Shown here: piece by piece, positions 18,766-28,037 of the stretch | How the letters are laid out: every line of letters starts with the position of its first letter | Position numbering within the stretch: position 1 is the stretch's first letter | DNA from: Rhodocyclales bacterium | Lineage (GTDB): Bacteria; Pseudomonadota; Gammaproteobacteria; Burkholderiales; Rhodocyclaceae | DNA: 64,000 bases | Direction: 5' to 3' | Assembly: GCA_016183655.1 (NCBI GenBank) | Contig: JACPEH010000011.1 | Coordinates: 62,001-126,000, forward strand | Translations under genes and position numbers: made by a program | Notes under the pieces: model-generated | Databases searched by the model: none | What the model was told of the DNA's origin: nothing | Seen by the model: the letters and a program-made list of their open reading frames with translations, nothing else

Positions 18766-19505
18766 TGCAGCCGGAAGGGAAGGAACTGCGTGTTGATGCG
18801 GTCGTAGCGGCCGTCGCGCTTGACCGTGTCGATCGCGGCATCGATGCGCTCCTTCAGCCCCGGCTGCCTGGGGTCGATGCTGATGCAGACGTCGCCGGTC
18901 AGCAGCGGATCGGAGAGGATGGTCGGCCGCAGGTCGAGCGGCTGCAGCGAGCGTTCCGCCATCAGCCCGACGGCGGTGGACATCGGCACGACGACCGCGT
19001 CGACCTTGCCGGCCGCAAGCAGCGGCGGCAGCTCGGCGTGGCTGGCGACCGGCAGCAGCGTCCACTCCTGCGCTTCGGCGTGGCGCGCCTGCGCCGAGCC
19101 GCGGACCACGGCAACCCGGCTGCCGGCCTTGCCGGGCGTGCTCGAAGAACGGCCGAGCCAGATGCTCAGCGAGCGGTAGTAGGGCTTGGAGAAGAGCACC
19201 TTGGCGCGGCGCTCGGGGGTGGCCAGCAGGCTGACCACGGCGAAATCCACCTCGCCGGCGGCGACCGTGTCCACGACCCGGTCGAGCGGCGTCGTGCGCA
19301 GCTCGCACCGAGCGTGCATCGTTTCGCACAGTGCGCGCGCCATGGCGACGTTGAAGCCGGTCAGGCGGCCCTGTTCGTCCACATAGGACATCGGCGGCGA
19401 GTTGCCGATGATCGCCACGCGATAGACGGTTTCGCCCGCCTGCGCCAGGCCGCAGACGAACAAGAATGCCGTCAACGCGAGGCGGGCGAGCCTGAGTCCT
19501 GACAT
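18762..19505 (-). CDS. Periplasmic solute-binding protein, family 3 type (paralogue)
   Basis: A 247-residue protein; the start at 19505 is chosen because GGGAGG precedes it and a signal peptide follows (LRLARLALTAFLFVCGLAQA). YRVAIIGNSPPMSYVDEQGRLTGFNVAMARALC is the family-3 N-terminal signature, and AAGEVDFAVVSLLATPERRAKVLFSKPYY the hinge segment. Together with its downstream neighbour it is a pair of orphan binding proteins coupled by ATGA and followed by a GGDEF gene, which suggests a sensory module. Confidence 0.83.
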   Translation of the reverse strand: MSGLRLARLALTAFLFVCGLAQAGETVYRVAIIGNSPPMSYVDEQGRLTGFNVAMARALCETMHARCELRTTPLDRVVDTVAAGEVDFAVVSLLATPERRAKVLFSKPYYRSLSIWLGRSSSTPGKAGSRVAVVRGSAQARHAEAQEWTLLPVASHAELPPLLAAGKVDAVVVPMSTAVGLMAERSLQPLDLRPTILSDPLLTGDVCISIDPRQPGLKERIDAAIDTVKRDGRYDRINTQFLPFRLQ

Positions 19506-19530
19506 GCCGAATCCTCCCATGGCCAGTCTA

Positions 19531-21414
19531 TCACTCCGGCATCCGTTGCTCGATGCGCGCCACCCAGCCGGGGAATTCGTCGGCCGGCGCCGGCCGCGCG
19601 AAGAAGTAGCCCTGCGCGTGGTGGCAGCCCATGTCGCGCAGCAGGCCGAGCTGCTCCTCGGTCTCGACGCCTTCGGCAACGACGTTGAGGCCGAGGCTCC
19701 TGGCCATCGCCAGGATGGTGTCGACCAGCGTACGGTCGGCGTGGTCGTCGACCATGTCGCGGACGAAGGACTGGTCCACCTTGACCACGTGGAAGGGGAA
19801 GCGCTTCAGGTAGGTCAGCGAGGAGTAGCCGGTGCCGAAGTCGTCGAGCGCGATGTGGAAGCCCATCTCGCGGATCGACATGATCCACGCCAGCGTCGCC
19901 TCGGTGTCGCCGAGCAGCGCGCTCTCGGTGATCTCCAGCGTCAGCGCGTCGGCGGCGAGGCCGTGCGCCTGCAACACCGTCTTCAGCCATTGCGGCGACA
20001 TCGGCTGCGGCAGTTGGCCACTGGAGACGTTGACTGCCAGCCGCCAGCGGTGGCCGGCGGCCTGCCAGACGGCGAGTTGGCGACAGGCCTCCTCGAAGAC
20101 CCAGGCGCCCAGTTCGCGGATGATGCCGCTCTGCTCGGCGAGCGGGATGAACAGGCCCGGCGGCACCAGCCCGCGCTGCGGATGCTGCCAGCGCACCAGC
20201 ACTTCGGCGCCGCTGACGCGGCCGCTGTCCATCTCGACCACCGGCTGGTAGTGCACGCGGAACTCGCCGCGTTGCAGTGCGCGGTGCATCTCGTCCTTGA
20301 GCAGGCGGCGCTCGTGCGCCGCGCGATGCATGACCGGCGCGAAGAAGACGTGGCTGCCGCGGCCGCTTTGCTTGGCCTGGCTCAGCGCCAGGTCGGCGCA
20401 GGCGAACAGGGCTTCGGCAGCCTCGCCGTCCTGCGGGGCGAGGGCGATGCCGACCGAGGCGGTCATCCGCACTTCGAGCTCGTCGATGTGGAAGGGCTCG
20501 GCGATCGCTGCCGTCGCCTTGGCGGCGACGATCCCGGCATCGGACGGCTGCTCGATGTGCGACAGCAGCAGGATGAAGATGTCGCTGGACAGCCGGGCAA
20601 CCGTGTCGCCTTCGTGCACGCAGCCGGCCAGACGCTGGGCGACGTTCTTCAGCAGGCGGTCGCCGGTGACGTGGCCGAGGGTGTCGTTCATCTGCTTGAA
20701 TTCGTCGAGGTCGACGAAGAGCAGCGCGACGTGGCCGTTGGTGCGCCCGGCCAGCGCCGCGGTGAGGCGTTCCAGCAGCAGGTTGCGGTTGGCCAGCCCG
20801 GTCAGCGCGTCGTAGTTGGCGCGATAGGCGATCTCGGCCTCGGCGGCGCGGCGTTCGGTGAGGTCGACGATGACGATCAGCACGCCTTCCGCCCGGCCCC
20901 GCTCGTCCAGGTCGAGCACGTAGTTGGCGTGCAGCCAGTGCGGCTGGCCGTCGCTGTCGACGATCTCGCCTTCGAACGCAATTTCCTCGCCGGCCAGCGC
21001 CCGGCGCAGCACCGGCGCGACGCGTTCGGCGTTGGCCGCGCCGACCACCTCGGTGAACTGCAGTCCGTCGAGCGATTCGCCGCCGCGGCCGTAGAGGCGG
21101 GCGTAGCCTTCATTGGTGAAGCGGTAGCGCAATTCCGGCGTGACGTAGGCGATCAGCACCGGCGCGTCGTCGAAGACCTTGCGCAGCCACAGGTGGTGCC
21201 GCTCAAGCCGGCGCAGCTCGCGGCGCGCCATCCAGTAGATCAGCAGCGCGGTGGCGCTGACGAAGACCAGTCCCTTCACCGTCTGCAGCGCGGCACCGGT
21301 GCTGCGGTCGCCGACCATGGCTTCGAGCAGCCAGTCGCTGCCGAGAATCCAGACGGCGCTGAAGGCGAGATAGACGCCGGCGACGCGTTCGGGCTTGCCG
21401 TGGGGGGCAATCAT
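19531..21414 (-). CDS. PAS-GGDEF-EAL protein with degenerate GGDEF
   Basis: A 627-residue protein: two N-terminal membrane helices (about 12-60), a PAS domain (about 75-200), GGDEF (about 205-360) and EAL (about 370-620). The cyclase site reads RLSSDIFILL instead of GGDEF and should be inactive. The EAL part keeps E in GAEVLVRW (EVL), LEITES, ALDDFGTGYSS and VKVDQSFV, so it is probably a cyclic-di-GMP phosphodiesterase. It may oppose the neighbouring active cyclase. Confidence 0.88.
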   Translation of the reverse strand: MIAPHGKPERVAGVYLAFSAVWILGSDWLLEAMVGDRSTGAALQTVKGLVFVSATALLIYWMARRELRRLERHHLWLRKVFDDAPVLIAYVTPELRYRFTNEGYARLYGRGGESLDGLQFTEVVGAANAERVAPVLRRALAGEEIAFEGEIVDSDGQPHWLHANYVLDLDERGRAEGVLIVIVDLTERRAAEAEIAYRANYDALTGLANRNLLLERLTAALAGRTNGHVALLFVDLDEFKQMNDTLGHVTGDRLLKNVAQRLAGCVHEGDTVARLSSDIFILLLSHIEQPSDAGIVAAKATAAIAEPFHIDELEVRMTASVGIALAPQDGEAAEALFACADLALSQAKQSGRGSHVFFAPVMHRAAHERRLLKDEMHRALQRGEFRVHYQPVVEMDSGRVSGAEVLVRWQHPQRGLVPPGLFIPLAEQSGIIRELGAWVFEEACRQLAVWQAAGHRWRLAVNVSSGQLPQPMSPQWLKTVLQAHGLAADALTLEITESALLGDTEATLAWIMSIREMGFHIALDDFGTGYSSLTYLKRFPFHVVKVDQSFVRDMVDDHADRTLVDTILAMARSLGLNVVAEGVETEEQLGLLRDMGCHHAQGYFFARPAPADEFPGWVARIEQRMPE

Positions 21415-21428
21415 CGGGCCGGTTGTGC

Positions 21429-22616
21429 CTAGTTGCCGAGCGTGTGCTCGACCAGGCGCACCCAGTAACCGACGCCGAGCGCCAGGATGTCGTCGTTGAA
21501 GTCGTAGTGCGGGTTGTGCAGCGTGCAGCCGCCGGTGCCCGGGCCGTTGCCGAGCCAGACGTAGCAGCCGGGCTTCTCGCGCAGCATGTAGGCGAAGTCC
21601 TCGGCACCCATCGACGGCAGCTCGTCGCTGCGTACCTTGTCGGCGCCCAGCGTTGCGGCGGCGACCCGGCGGCAGATCTCGGTCTCGGCGGCGCTGTTGA
21701 CCGTCGGCGGGTAGCGGTGGTCGAAGACGACGCCGATCTGCGCGCCGTAGGCGGCGGCGACGCCGGAGCACAGGCGCTCGACGGCGCGCTCGACGGTTTC
21801 CTGCACCTCCGGCTTGAAGGTGCGGATGGTGCCGCGCAGCAGCGCTTCCTCGGGGATGATGTTCCAGGCGCTGCCCGAGTGGAACTGGGTGACGCTGACC
21901 ACCGCCGCGTCGCAGGGGTGCAGGTTGCGCGCGACCACCGTCTGCAGTGCCTGCACCAGCTGGCTGGCGGCGACGATAGTGTCGATCCCCTGGTGCGGCA
22001 TCGCCGCGTGGCAGCCGTGGCCGCGCACGCTGATCTCGAAGGCGCAGGTGCCGGCCATCACCGGGCCGGGCATCACCGCCATCTCGCCGACCGGCAGGCC
22101 CGGCCAGTTGTGCAGGCCATAGACGGCGTCCACCGGAAACTGCTCGAACAGCCCGTCCTCGATCATCACCGCGGCGCCGCCCTCGGACTCCTCGGCCGGC
22201 TGGAAAATGAACACCACGGTGCCGTCGAAATTGCGGTGCGCGGCGAGGTAGCGGGCGGCGCCGAGCAGCATCGTCGTGTGCCCGTCGTGGCCGCAGGCGT
22301 GCATGCAGCCTTCGCGCTTCGAGCGGTGCGGGAAGGCGTTCATCTCCTGCAGCGGCAGCGCGTCCATGTCGGCCCTGAGGCCGATCATCCGCGACGACGT
22401 GCCGGCGCGGATGACGCCGACGACGCCGGTCTTCGCCAGCCCGCGATGCACCTCGACGCCGCAGCGCGCCAACTCGGCGGCGACGAGATCGGCGGTGCGC
22501 GTCTCGTTGAACGCCAGTTCGGGGTGGGCGTGGATGTCGCGGCGGATCGCCGAAAGCTCGGGCAGGAGCGTGGCGAGGAAGGCGGGGGCGAGCGGCGGCT
22601 GGCTGACAACGGGCAT
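21429..22616 (-). CDS. M20-family amidohydrolase (hippurate hydrolase type)
   Basis: A 395-residue zinc or manganese metallopeptidase. RADMDALPLQE, HACGHDGHTTMLLGAA, FQPAEESEGGAAVMI and GAEDFAYML are the M20D metal-ligand and catalytic blocks; VRGHGCHAAMPHQGIDTI starts the dimerisation domain. The family deacylates N-acyl amino acids such as hippurate or indole-acetyl conjugates. Cytosolic. It lies divergent from rapZ. The exact substrate is not shown by sequence. Confidence 0.9.
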   Translation of the reverse strand: MPVVSQPPLAPAFLATLLPELSAIRRDIHAHPELAFNETRTADLVAAELARCGVEVHRGLAKTGVVGVIRAGTSSRMIGLRADMDALPLQEMNAFPHRSKREGCMHACGHDGHTTMLLGAARYLAAHRNFDGTVVFIFQPAEESEGGAAVMIEDGLFEQFPVDAVYGLHNWPGLPVGEMAVMPGPVMAGTCAFEISVRGHGCHAAMPHQGIDTIVAASQLVQALQTVVARNLHPCDAAVVSVTQFHSGSAWNIIPEEALLRGTIRTFKPEVQETVERAVERLCSGVAAAYGAQIGVVFDHRYPPTVNSAAETEICRRVAAATLGADKVRSDELPSMGAEDFAYMLREKPGCYVWLGNGPGTGGCTLHNPHYDFNDDILALGVGYWVRLVEHTLGN

Positions 22617-22703
22617 TGGGGGAACGTCCTGACGAAACCGGACTCTGTAGTTTAGAACACTCCTTCTTGTCCGCAAAAGCCCGCTTCCGCTATCCTCCCG
22701 CCC

Positions 22704-23543
22704 ATGCGCCTCGTCCTCATCAGCGGCCTTTCCGGCTCCGGCAAGTCGATCGCCCTCAAGATGCTTGAGGACAGCGGCTACTACTGCGTCGACAACCTGC
22801 CCTCGCAGCTGCTGCGACAGCTGGTCGGCCAACTCGACCAGCAGGGCTACGACAAGGTCGCGGTGGCGGTCGACATCCGCGGCGGCGATTCGCTGGAAAT
22901 GCTGCCGCAGCAGTTCGACGCGCTGCGCAACCAGGGCCTGGAGCCGAAATTCCTGTTCCTCGACGCGAAGAACGAGATCCTCCTGAAGCGTTTCTCGGAG
23001 ACCCGCCGCGCGCATCCGTTGGCGAAGGATGGCCGCTCGCTGGGCGAGGCCATCGTCGAGGAGCGCGAGCGGCTGGAGAGCCTCGCCGGCCTCGGTCACC
23101 ACATCGACACCAGCGACCTCGCCGCGGCGACGCTGCGCGAATGGGTGCGCCAGTTCATCGAGGCCGAACCGGGGCAGGGGCTGACGCTGATGTTCCAGTC
23201 CTTCGGCTTCAAGCACGGCCTGCCGCTCGACGCGGACTTCGTCTTCGACGTGCGCTGCCTGGCCAACCCGCACTACGATCCGGTGCTGCGCCCGCTGACC
23301 GGGCTCGACGAGGCGGTCGCCGAGTTCCTCGACGACCAGCCGGACGTGCATCGCATGCGCGACGACATCCGCCGCTTCGTTTCCGGCTGGCTGCCGGCCT
23401 TCATCCGCGACAACCGCAGCTACCTGACGGTGGCTATCGGCTGCACCGGCGGCCAGCATCGCTCGGTGTTCATCGCCGAGTGGCTGGCGCGCGAATTCGC
23501 CGGCCGCGCGCGCGTGCTGGTCCGCCATCGGGAACTGGCTTGA
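22704..23543 (+). CDS. rapZ: RapZ, RNase adapter / nucleotide-binding protein
   Basis: A 279-residue RapZ (YvcJ/YhbJ family). Walker A GLSGSGKS is at residues 8-15. The segment [14 protein letters not shown] and the C-terminal [19 protein letters not shown] are signature blocks. In enterobacteria RapZ hands GlmZ sRNA to RNase E and controls GlmS; whether that circuit exists here is unknown. Its TGA is overlapped by the next gene's TTG start. Confidence 0.95.
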   Translation: MRLVLISGLSGSGKSIALKMLEDSGYYCVDNLPSQLLRQLVGQLDQQGYDKVAVAVDIRGGDSLEMLPQQFDALRNQGLEPKFLFLDAKNEILLKRFSETRRAHPLAKDGRSLGEAIVEERERLESLAGLGHHIDTSDLAAATLREWVRQFIEAEPGQGLTLMFQSFGFKHGLPLDADFVFDVRCLANPHYDPVLRPLTGLDEAVAEFLDDQPDVHRMRDDIRRFVSGWLPAFIRDNRSYLTVAIGCTGGQHRSVFIAEWLAREFAGRARVLVRHRELA

Positions 23544-23962
23544 CCTCGCGTCGCGCGCAAGCCTCGTCGTTCACGACGGGGCGACGCAACCCCTGGCTTT
23601 CCCTGCTGCGCCCCGGCGATTGGGTGGTCGCCGGCGTTTCCGCGCTGGCCGTCGCCGCCTCGTTCCCGCTGCTGTGGCAGGGCGGTGCCGGCGAGCGGGC
23701 GGTGGTGCGGCGCGACGGCGAGGTGGTCGCCGAGCTCGACCTCTCGCGCAAGCGCACGCTGGAAGTGGCCGGTGCCATCGGCACCACGGTGATCGCCGTC
23801 GAACCCGGCCGCGCGCGCGTCGCCGCCGACCCCGGCCCGCGCCAGTACTGCGTCCGCCAGGGCTGGCTGAAGCGCGCCGGCGAGATCGCCATCTGCGCCC
23901 CGAACCACGTCAGCCTGCAGATCGCGGGCCGGAAGAACGGCTTTGACTCGATCACCTATTGA
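23540..23962 (+). CDS. NusG domain II-containing membrane protein
   Basis: A 140-residue protein, probably starting at the TTG at 23540 that overlaps the rapZ stop (TTGA). One membrane helix ([19 protein letters not shown]) is followed by a small beta-rich NusG-II-like domain ([14 protein letters not shown]...[39 protein letters not shown]). In bacteria it is usually next to a Gx transporter gene, as here, and the pair may take part in prenyl or FMN-linked membrane processes; that is inference. The first 15 codons form a hairpin resembling those at 1742-1858. Confidence 0.75.
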   Translation: MTSRRAQASSFTTGRRNPWLSLLRPGDWVVAGVSALAVAASFPLLWQGGAGERAVVRRDGEVVAELDLSRKRTLEVAGAIGTTVIAVEPGRARVAADPGPRQYCVRQGWLKRAGEIAICAPNHVSLQIAGRKNGFDSITY

Positions 23963-24488
23963 GCTGTCGACGACCCCGGACGACCACCGCATCGCGCGGC
24001 TGGCGGCGGCGGCGATCGCGCTGTCGCTGGTCGATGCGGCGATCCCGCTGCCGCTGCCGGGGGTCAAGCCGGGGCTGGCGAACATCGTCACGCTGCTCGT
24101 CCTCTACCGCTACGGCTTCGCCACCGCGGCCTGGGTCAGCGGCCTGCGCGTTGTCGCCGGCGGCCTGCTGCTCGGCCACTTCCTCGCCCCCGGTTTCTTC
24201 CTCAGCCTGACCGGCGCCGCCGCCAGCCTGGCCACGCTGGCACTGGCGCAGCGCCTGCCGCGGCGCTGGTTCGGGCCGGTGACGCTGTCGCTGATCGCCG
24301 CCTTCGCCCACATCGGCGGCCAGCTGCTGCTGGCGCGCGCCTGGCTGATCCCGCACGACGGCGTCTTCCTGCTGGCGCCGCTGTTCTTTGCCGCGGCGCT
24401 GTTCTTCGGCATCATCAACGGACTGATCGTCGCTCGCCTGCTCGGCGAGTCGCAGCCACCGGACCCCGCGGAGCCGCAACATGCCTAA
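23943..24488 (+). CDS. Gx transporter family membrane protein
   Basis: A 181-residue protein with five or six hydrophobic helices and the motif PLPLPGVKPGLANIVTLLVLYRYG. It matches the family called Gx transporter or heptaprenyl diphosphate synthase component I-like, an ECF-type substrate-binding component. It overlaps the NusG-II gene by 20 bases and ubiX by eight, a conserved pairing. A TTG start at 23943 is the only one giving the full first helix. Its substrate is unknown. Confidence 0.8.
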   Translation: MTRSPIELSTTPDDHRIARLAAAAIALSLVDAAIPLPLPGVKPGLANIVTLLVLYRYGFATAAWVSGLRVVAGGLLLGHFLAPGFFLSLTGAAASLATLALAQRLPRRWFGPVTLSLIAAFAHIGGQLLLARAWLIPHDGVFLLAPLFFAAALFFGIINGLIVARLLGESQPPDPAEPQHA

Positions 24489-25086
24489 GACCGTCTGCCT
24501 TGCCCTGACCGGCGCCTCCGGCATGCCCTACGGCATCCGCCTGCTCGAATGCCTGCTCGCCGCCGGCTGCCACGTGCAGCTGCTCTACTCGCAGGCGGCG
24601 CAGGTGGTGGCCAAGCAGGAGATGGACCTCGACCTGCCGGCGCGGGCGAAGGACGCCGCCGCGCACTTCCGCGCGTGCTACGCGACGCTGCCGGGAACGC
24701 TGGCCGTCTACGGCCGCGAGGAATGGTTCGCGCCGGTGGCCAGCGGCTCCAACCCGCCGGACGCGATGGTCGTCTGCCCGTGTTCGATGGGTACGCTGGC
24801 GGCGATTGCGCAGGGGCTGGCCGACAACCTGATCGAGCGCGCCGCCGACGTCGTCCTGAAGGAGCGCCGGCCGCTGGTGCTGGTGCCGCGCGAGACGCCG
24901 TTGTCGGCGATCCATCTCGAGAACATGCTGCGCCTGTCCCGTGCCGGCGCCGTCATCCTGCCGCCGAACCCCGGCTTCTACAACCATCCGCAGACGGTGC
25001 AGGACGTCGTCGATTTCGTCGTCGCCCGCGTCCTCGACCAGCTCGGCGTCGCGCATGCGCTGACCAAGCGCTGGGGCGAGGAGTGA
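24481..25086 (+). CDS. ubiX: Flavin prenyltransferase UbiX
   Basis: A 201-residue UbiX. GASGMPYGIRLLE is the FMN-binding start, and VVCPCSMGTLAAIAQGLADNLIERAADVVLKERRPLVLVPRETPLSAIHLENML is the signature. The enzyme joins dimethylallyl phosphate to FMN to make prenylated FMN for UbiD decarboxylases in ubiquinone synthesis. It overlaps the Gx transporter gene, so the operon may share a role in prenyl precursor supply. No ubiD is in the window. Confidence 0.96.
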   Translation: MPKTVCLALTGASGMPYGIRLLECLLAAGCHVQLLYSQAAQVVAKQEMDLDLPARAKDAAAHFRACYATLPGTLAVYGREEWFAPVASGSNPPDAMVVCPCSMGTLAAIAQGLADNLIERAADVVLKERRPLVLVPRETPLSAIHLENMLRLSRAGAVILPPNPGFYNHPQTVQDVVDFVVARVLDQLGVAHALTKRWGEE

Positions 25087-25126
25087 GCGCCCCGCTCGGC
25101 CGCCAGGCAACGGCGGGAGCGGCGCA

Positions 25127-25771
25127 GTGAGCTGGTTCGACCGCTTCCGGGCGCCCGCGAAACCGGTGCCGCCACCGGCGCCGGAACGGCTGGAGATTCC
25201 GCTCTTCCCGCTGAAGTCGGTGCTGTTCCCCGGCGGCATGCTGGCGCTGAAGGTGTTCGAGAAGCGCTACCTCGACATGACCGCCGACTGCATGCGCCGC
25301 GAGGCGCCGTTCGGCGTCTGCCTGATCGCCAGCGGCCAGGAGGTCGGCGAGCCGGCGGTGCCGCACCGGGTCGGCACGCTGGCGCACGTCGTCAGCTGGG
25401 ACATGGAGGAGCTCGGCATCCTGCAGCTCGGCGTGCGCGGCGGCCGCCGCTTCCGCCTGCTGGCGACCCGCAGCGAGGCCGACGGCCTGCTGCGCGCGGA
25501 GGTCGAACTGCTGCCCGAGGACGCGGCGGTCGCCGTGCCGGCGGCGCAGCGCGGGCTGGTGCCGCTGCTGGAAAAAGTCGCCTCCGACATCGGGCCGGAC
25601 CGGATGCCGCTGCCGCATGCCTGGAACGATGCCGCCTGGGTCGGCTACCGGCTGACCGAGGTGATGCCGGTGCAACTGCTGGCCAAGCAAAAGCTGCTTG
25701 AACTCGACGACGCCGTGTCGCGCCTGGAAATCCTCTTCAAGTATCTGGCGCAGCGCGGGCTGGTCAAGTAG
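25127..25771 (+). CDS. LON substrate-binding domain protein
   Basis: A 214-residue cytosolic protein with the N-terminal Lon substrate-recognition domain only: IPLFPLKSVLFPGGMLALKVFEKRYLDM, then GVCLIASGQEVG, VGTLAHV and the helical end QKLLELDDAVSRLEILFKYL. There is no ATPase or protease part. Such stand-alone LON domains are common in proteobacteria and have no defined role. It follows ubiX by 40 bases in the same direction. Confidence 0.88.
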   Translation: MSWFDRFRAPAKPVPPPAPERLEIPLFPLKSVLFPGGMLALKVFEKRYLDMTADCMRREAPFGVCLIASGQEVGEPAVPHRVGTLAHVVSWDMEELGILQLGVRGGRRFRLLATRSEADGLLRAEVELLPEDAAVAVPAAQRGLVPLLEKVASDIGPDRMPLPHAWNDAAWVGYRLTEVMPVQLLAKQKLLELDDAVSRLEILFKYLAQRGLVK

Positions 25772-25782
25772 CCGGCCGCGCG

Positions 25783-26814
25783 CTACTCGGCGGCGAGGCG
25801 CGTCAGCAGCTTGCGGATCGGCGCCGGCAAGGCCGCCGACCCGCATTTTTCGAATTCCACCCATTCCAGTTGTGCCGCGCCGTCGGCGGCGGTCAGCGGC
25901 GGCGAGTCGACGGTGCAGCGCAGCGGCCGCAGCGTCAGCCGGAAATGCGTGAAGCTGTGGCGCAACTCCGGCAATTCCTCGCAGGCGCCGGCGCGCAGCC
26001 CGAAACGTGCGGCCAGCTCCGGCGGCCGGCCTTCCGGCGGTGCCAGCAGGCCGCCCCAGATTCCCGTTGGCGGCCGGCGTTCGAGCAGCACGCGGCGGCC
26101 ATCGGTGAACAGCGTGACGACGCTCTCGCGCTCGGGCACCGCCCTGGCCGGCTTCGCCGCCGGCAGCTCGGCCTGGCGGCCCTCGCGCTCGGCGACGCAC
26201 AAGCCGCGCTGCGGGCAGTCGCCGCAGCGCGGCTGGCTGCGCGTGCACAGCGTGGCGCCGAGGTCCATCACCCCTTGCGTATAGGCCTCGATCCCGGTCT
26301 CCGGCAGCAGCGCCTCGGCCAGTTCCCAGAGCCGGCGCTCGACCGTCGCCTGGCCGGGGAAGCCGTCGATGCCGAAGCAGCGCGTCAGCACCCGCTTGAC
26401 GTTGCCGTCGAGGATGGCGCCGCGGGCGCCAAAGGCAAAGGCCGCGATGGCGGCTGCGGTGGATTTTCCGATTCCCGGAAGTTCGGCGATCTTTTGGCTG
26501 TTCTCTGGAAATTTGCCGCCGTGTTCGGCGACGATCTGTTGCGCGCAACGGTGCAGGTTGCGTGCCCGCGCGTAGTAGCCGAGCCCGGCCCACAGTTCGA
26601 GCACCTCGCCCTGCGGCGCCGCCGCCAGCGTCGCCAGGTCGGGAAAACGGGCGAGGAAGCGCGCGTAGTACGGAATCACCGTTGCCACCTGCGTCTGCTG
26701 CAGCATGATCTCGGACAGCCAGATCCGGTACGGGTCGCGCGTCCGCTGCCAGGGCAGGTCGTGACGGCCGTGCAGCTTCTGCCAGGCGACGAGACGGGCG
26801 GCGAAATCACTCAT
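25783..26814 (-). CDS. mutY: Adenine DNA glycosylase MutY
   Basis: A 343-residue MutY starting at the ATG at 26814. The catalytic glutamate lies in LSEIMLQQTQV. The helix-hairpin-helix is ELPGIGKSTAAAIAAFAFG, with the catalytic aspartate in ILDGNVKRVLTR. The 4Fe-4S cluster is C-x6-C-x2-C-x5-C (CTRSQPRCGDCPQRGLC). The C-terminal NUDIX-like domain recognises 8-oxoG. It removes A opposite 8-oxoG. Length is normal (about 350). Confidence 0.96.
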   Translation of the reverse strand: MSDFAARLVAWQKLHGRHDLPWQRTRDPYRIWLSEIMLQQTQVATVIPYYARFLARFPDLATLAAAPQGEVLELWAGLGYYARARNLHRCAQQIVAEHGGKFPENSQKIAELPGIGKSTAAAIAAFAFGARGAILDGNVKRVLTRCFGIDGFPGQATVERRLWELAEALLPETGIEAYTQGVMDLGATLCTRSQPRCGDCPQRGLCVAEREGRQAELPAAKPARAVPERESVVTLFTDGRRVLLERRPPTGIWGGLLAPPEGRPPELAARFGLRAGACEELPELRHSFTHFRLTLRPLRCTVDSPPLTAADGAAQLEWVEFEKCGSAALPAPIRKLLTRLAAE

Positions 26815-26909
26815 ACGGGAATTCTCAAGCGGGAGCAGGGTCGACAGCGGTAGCAGGCAGCGGGGATAATCGCCAGCTTCTCTGCCCGATGCTATCACGG
26901 CCCCAATCG

Positions 26910-27488
26910 ATGAGTTCCCATTCCGACAACACTGCGCGCGACCTCGTCGCTCCCCGTCTCCACTGCCCCGCCTGCGACGACGGCCCGCTCGGGCAGGAGA
27001 CCGGCGCCGACTACGATTGCCGCGCCTTCCGCGATGCGCTCGGCAGCTTCGCGACCGGCATCGCCGTCGTCACCGCCTGCGCGCCGGACGGCGAATTCGT
27101 CGGGCTGACCGTCAACTCCTTCAACTCGGTATCGCTCGATCCGCCGCTCGTGCTGTGGAGCCTCGACCTCGGCTCGCCGAACCTGGAAGCTTTCCGCAGC
27201 GCCAGCCACTACGTCGTGAACATCCTCGCCGCCGACCAGGCCGAGGTGTCGCAACGCTTCGCGACGCGCATCCCGGACCGTTTCGGCGACCTGCAGCTGT
27301 GCATCGGCGTCGGCGGCGCGCCGCTGCTGCACGGCTGCTGCGCCTGGTTCGAGTGCGCCAACGAGACCCGGCATCCGGGCGGCGACCACCTGATCTTCGT
27401 CGGCCGCGTCGAGCGCTTCTCGCACGACCCCGCCCGCCTCCCCCTCGTTTACCACGCCGGCCGCTACCGCAACCTGGCGCGGGATTGA
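26910..27488 (+). CDS. Flavin reductase-like FMN-binding protein
   Basis: A 192-residue protein with an N-terminal 30-residue extension containing CPACDDG. The flavin-reductase-like domain follows (ALGSFATGIAVVTA, GLTVNSFNSVSLDPPLVLWSL, HYVVNILAADQAEVSQRFA, HLIFVGRVERFSHD). Such proteins supply reduced flavin to monooxygenases or are NADH:FMN reductases. Its stop codon lies inside the -35 element of the following tRNA promoter, so it directly abuts the tRNA-Gly unit. Confidence 0.85.
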   Translation: MSSHSDNTARDLVAPRLHCPACDDGPLGQETGADYDCRAFRDALGSFATGIAVVTACAPDGEFVGLTVNSFNSVSLDPPLVLWSLDLGSPNLEAFRSASHYVVNILAADQAEVSQRFATRIPDRFGDLQLCIGVGGAPLLHGCCAWFECANETRHPGGDHLIFVGRVERFSHDPARLPLVYHAGRYRNLARD

Positions 27489-27513
27489 ACGCCCCTGCGG
27501 ATCGGCATAGAAT
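27485..27513 (+). promoter_or_regulatory. Sigma70 promoter of the split tRNA-Gly gene
   Basis: TTGAAC (27485-27490) and TAGAAT (27508-27513), each five of six, are spaced by 17 bases. The expected start, around 27520, is about 25 bases before the tRNA 5' end at 27545. The primary transcript therefore begins with exon 1, then the intron, then exon 2. Confidence 0.75.
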
Positions 27514-27544
27514 GCGACCTCCTGCACCTTCCCGGGCGCAACGA

Positions 27545-27583
27545 GCGGGCGTCGTATAATGGTAATACCCTAGCTTCCCAAGC
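27545..27583 (+). tRNA. tRNA-Gly(CCC), 5' exon (interrupted gene)
   Basis: Thirty-nine bases give the acceptor strand GCGGGCG, a D arm (GTAT/ATAC), the 5' anticodon strand CTAGC, the loop TTCCCAA with anticodon CCC, and the first two bases (GC) of the 3' anticodon strand. The group II intron begins immediately after. Joined to 30222-30256 it makes a complete 74-nt tRNA: anticodon stem CTAGC/GCTAG, T arm GTGGG/CCCAT, acceptor GCGGGCG/CGCCCGC, discriminator T and encoded CCA. All stems pair across the junction, which fixes the exon ends to the base. Confidence 0.95.
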
Positions 27584-27908
27584 GTGCGACGTGAGTCGGA
27601 GGTTAGCTGCAACCTTGCACAACGCCGATCCCATTGCGGGATCACCACCATTGCGGTGGATAGTGTGCAAAACGTAGCAGTACCAAATCTGTGCCATTGC
27701 GGCATGGAACGGCGTAAGCCGTATAAGTAATCGTTCTGCCTTCCGCAAGGGAGTGACAGAACCCGGGGTTCAGCCCTCGGTAGTCTAGGAGCGGTGCGTC
27801 ACTGGCAACGGTGGGGTGCTAAGCGCTCTGACAATGTAGCCACCTTACGGGGTATGTCATATCCCGTGAGGGGTCTGGCATGATTTCGGGAGTTGCACCC
27901 GAATGAGG

Positions 27909-28037
27909 CGCTAGGCTGGGTTGGATGGTTAACGTAAGTGAACCGCTATTAAACGTCGTCAAGCTTGATGAGCCAAAGGCAACTTGTAGTATCGGGCTCA
28001 GCCAAAATGGCATGTGATCGGTTGTTTGCTTGCTTGG
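27909..28037 (+). other. EBS2 and EBS1 exon-binding sites of the intron
   Basis: EBS2 = GCTAGG at 27909-27914 and EBS1 = GCTTGG at 28032-28037. They are the exact complements of two hexamers of exon 1 separated by three bases. The EBS2-before-EBS1 order and the terminal-loop position of EBS1 (stem GTTTGC/GCAAAC at 28024-28029 and 28039-28044) are as in known group II introns. Confidence 0.8.
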
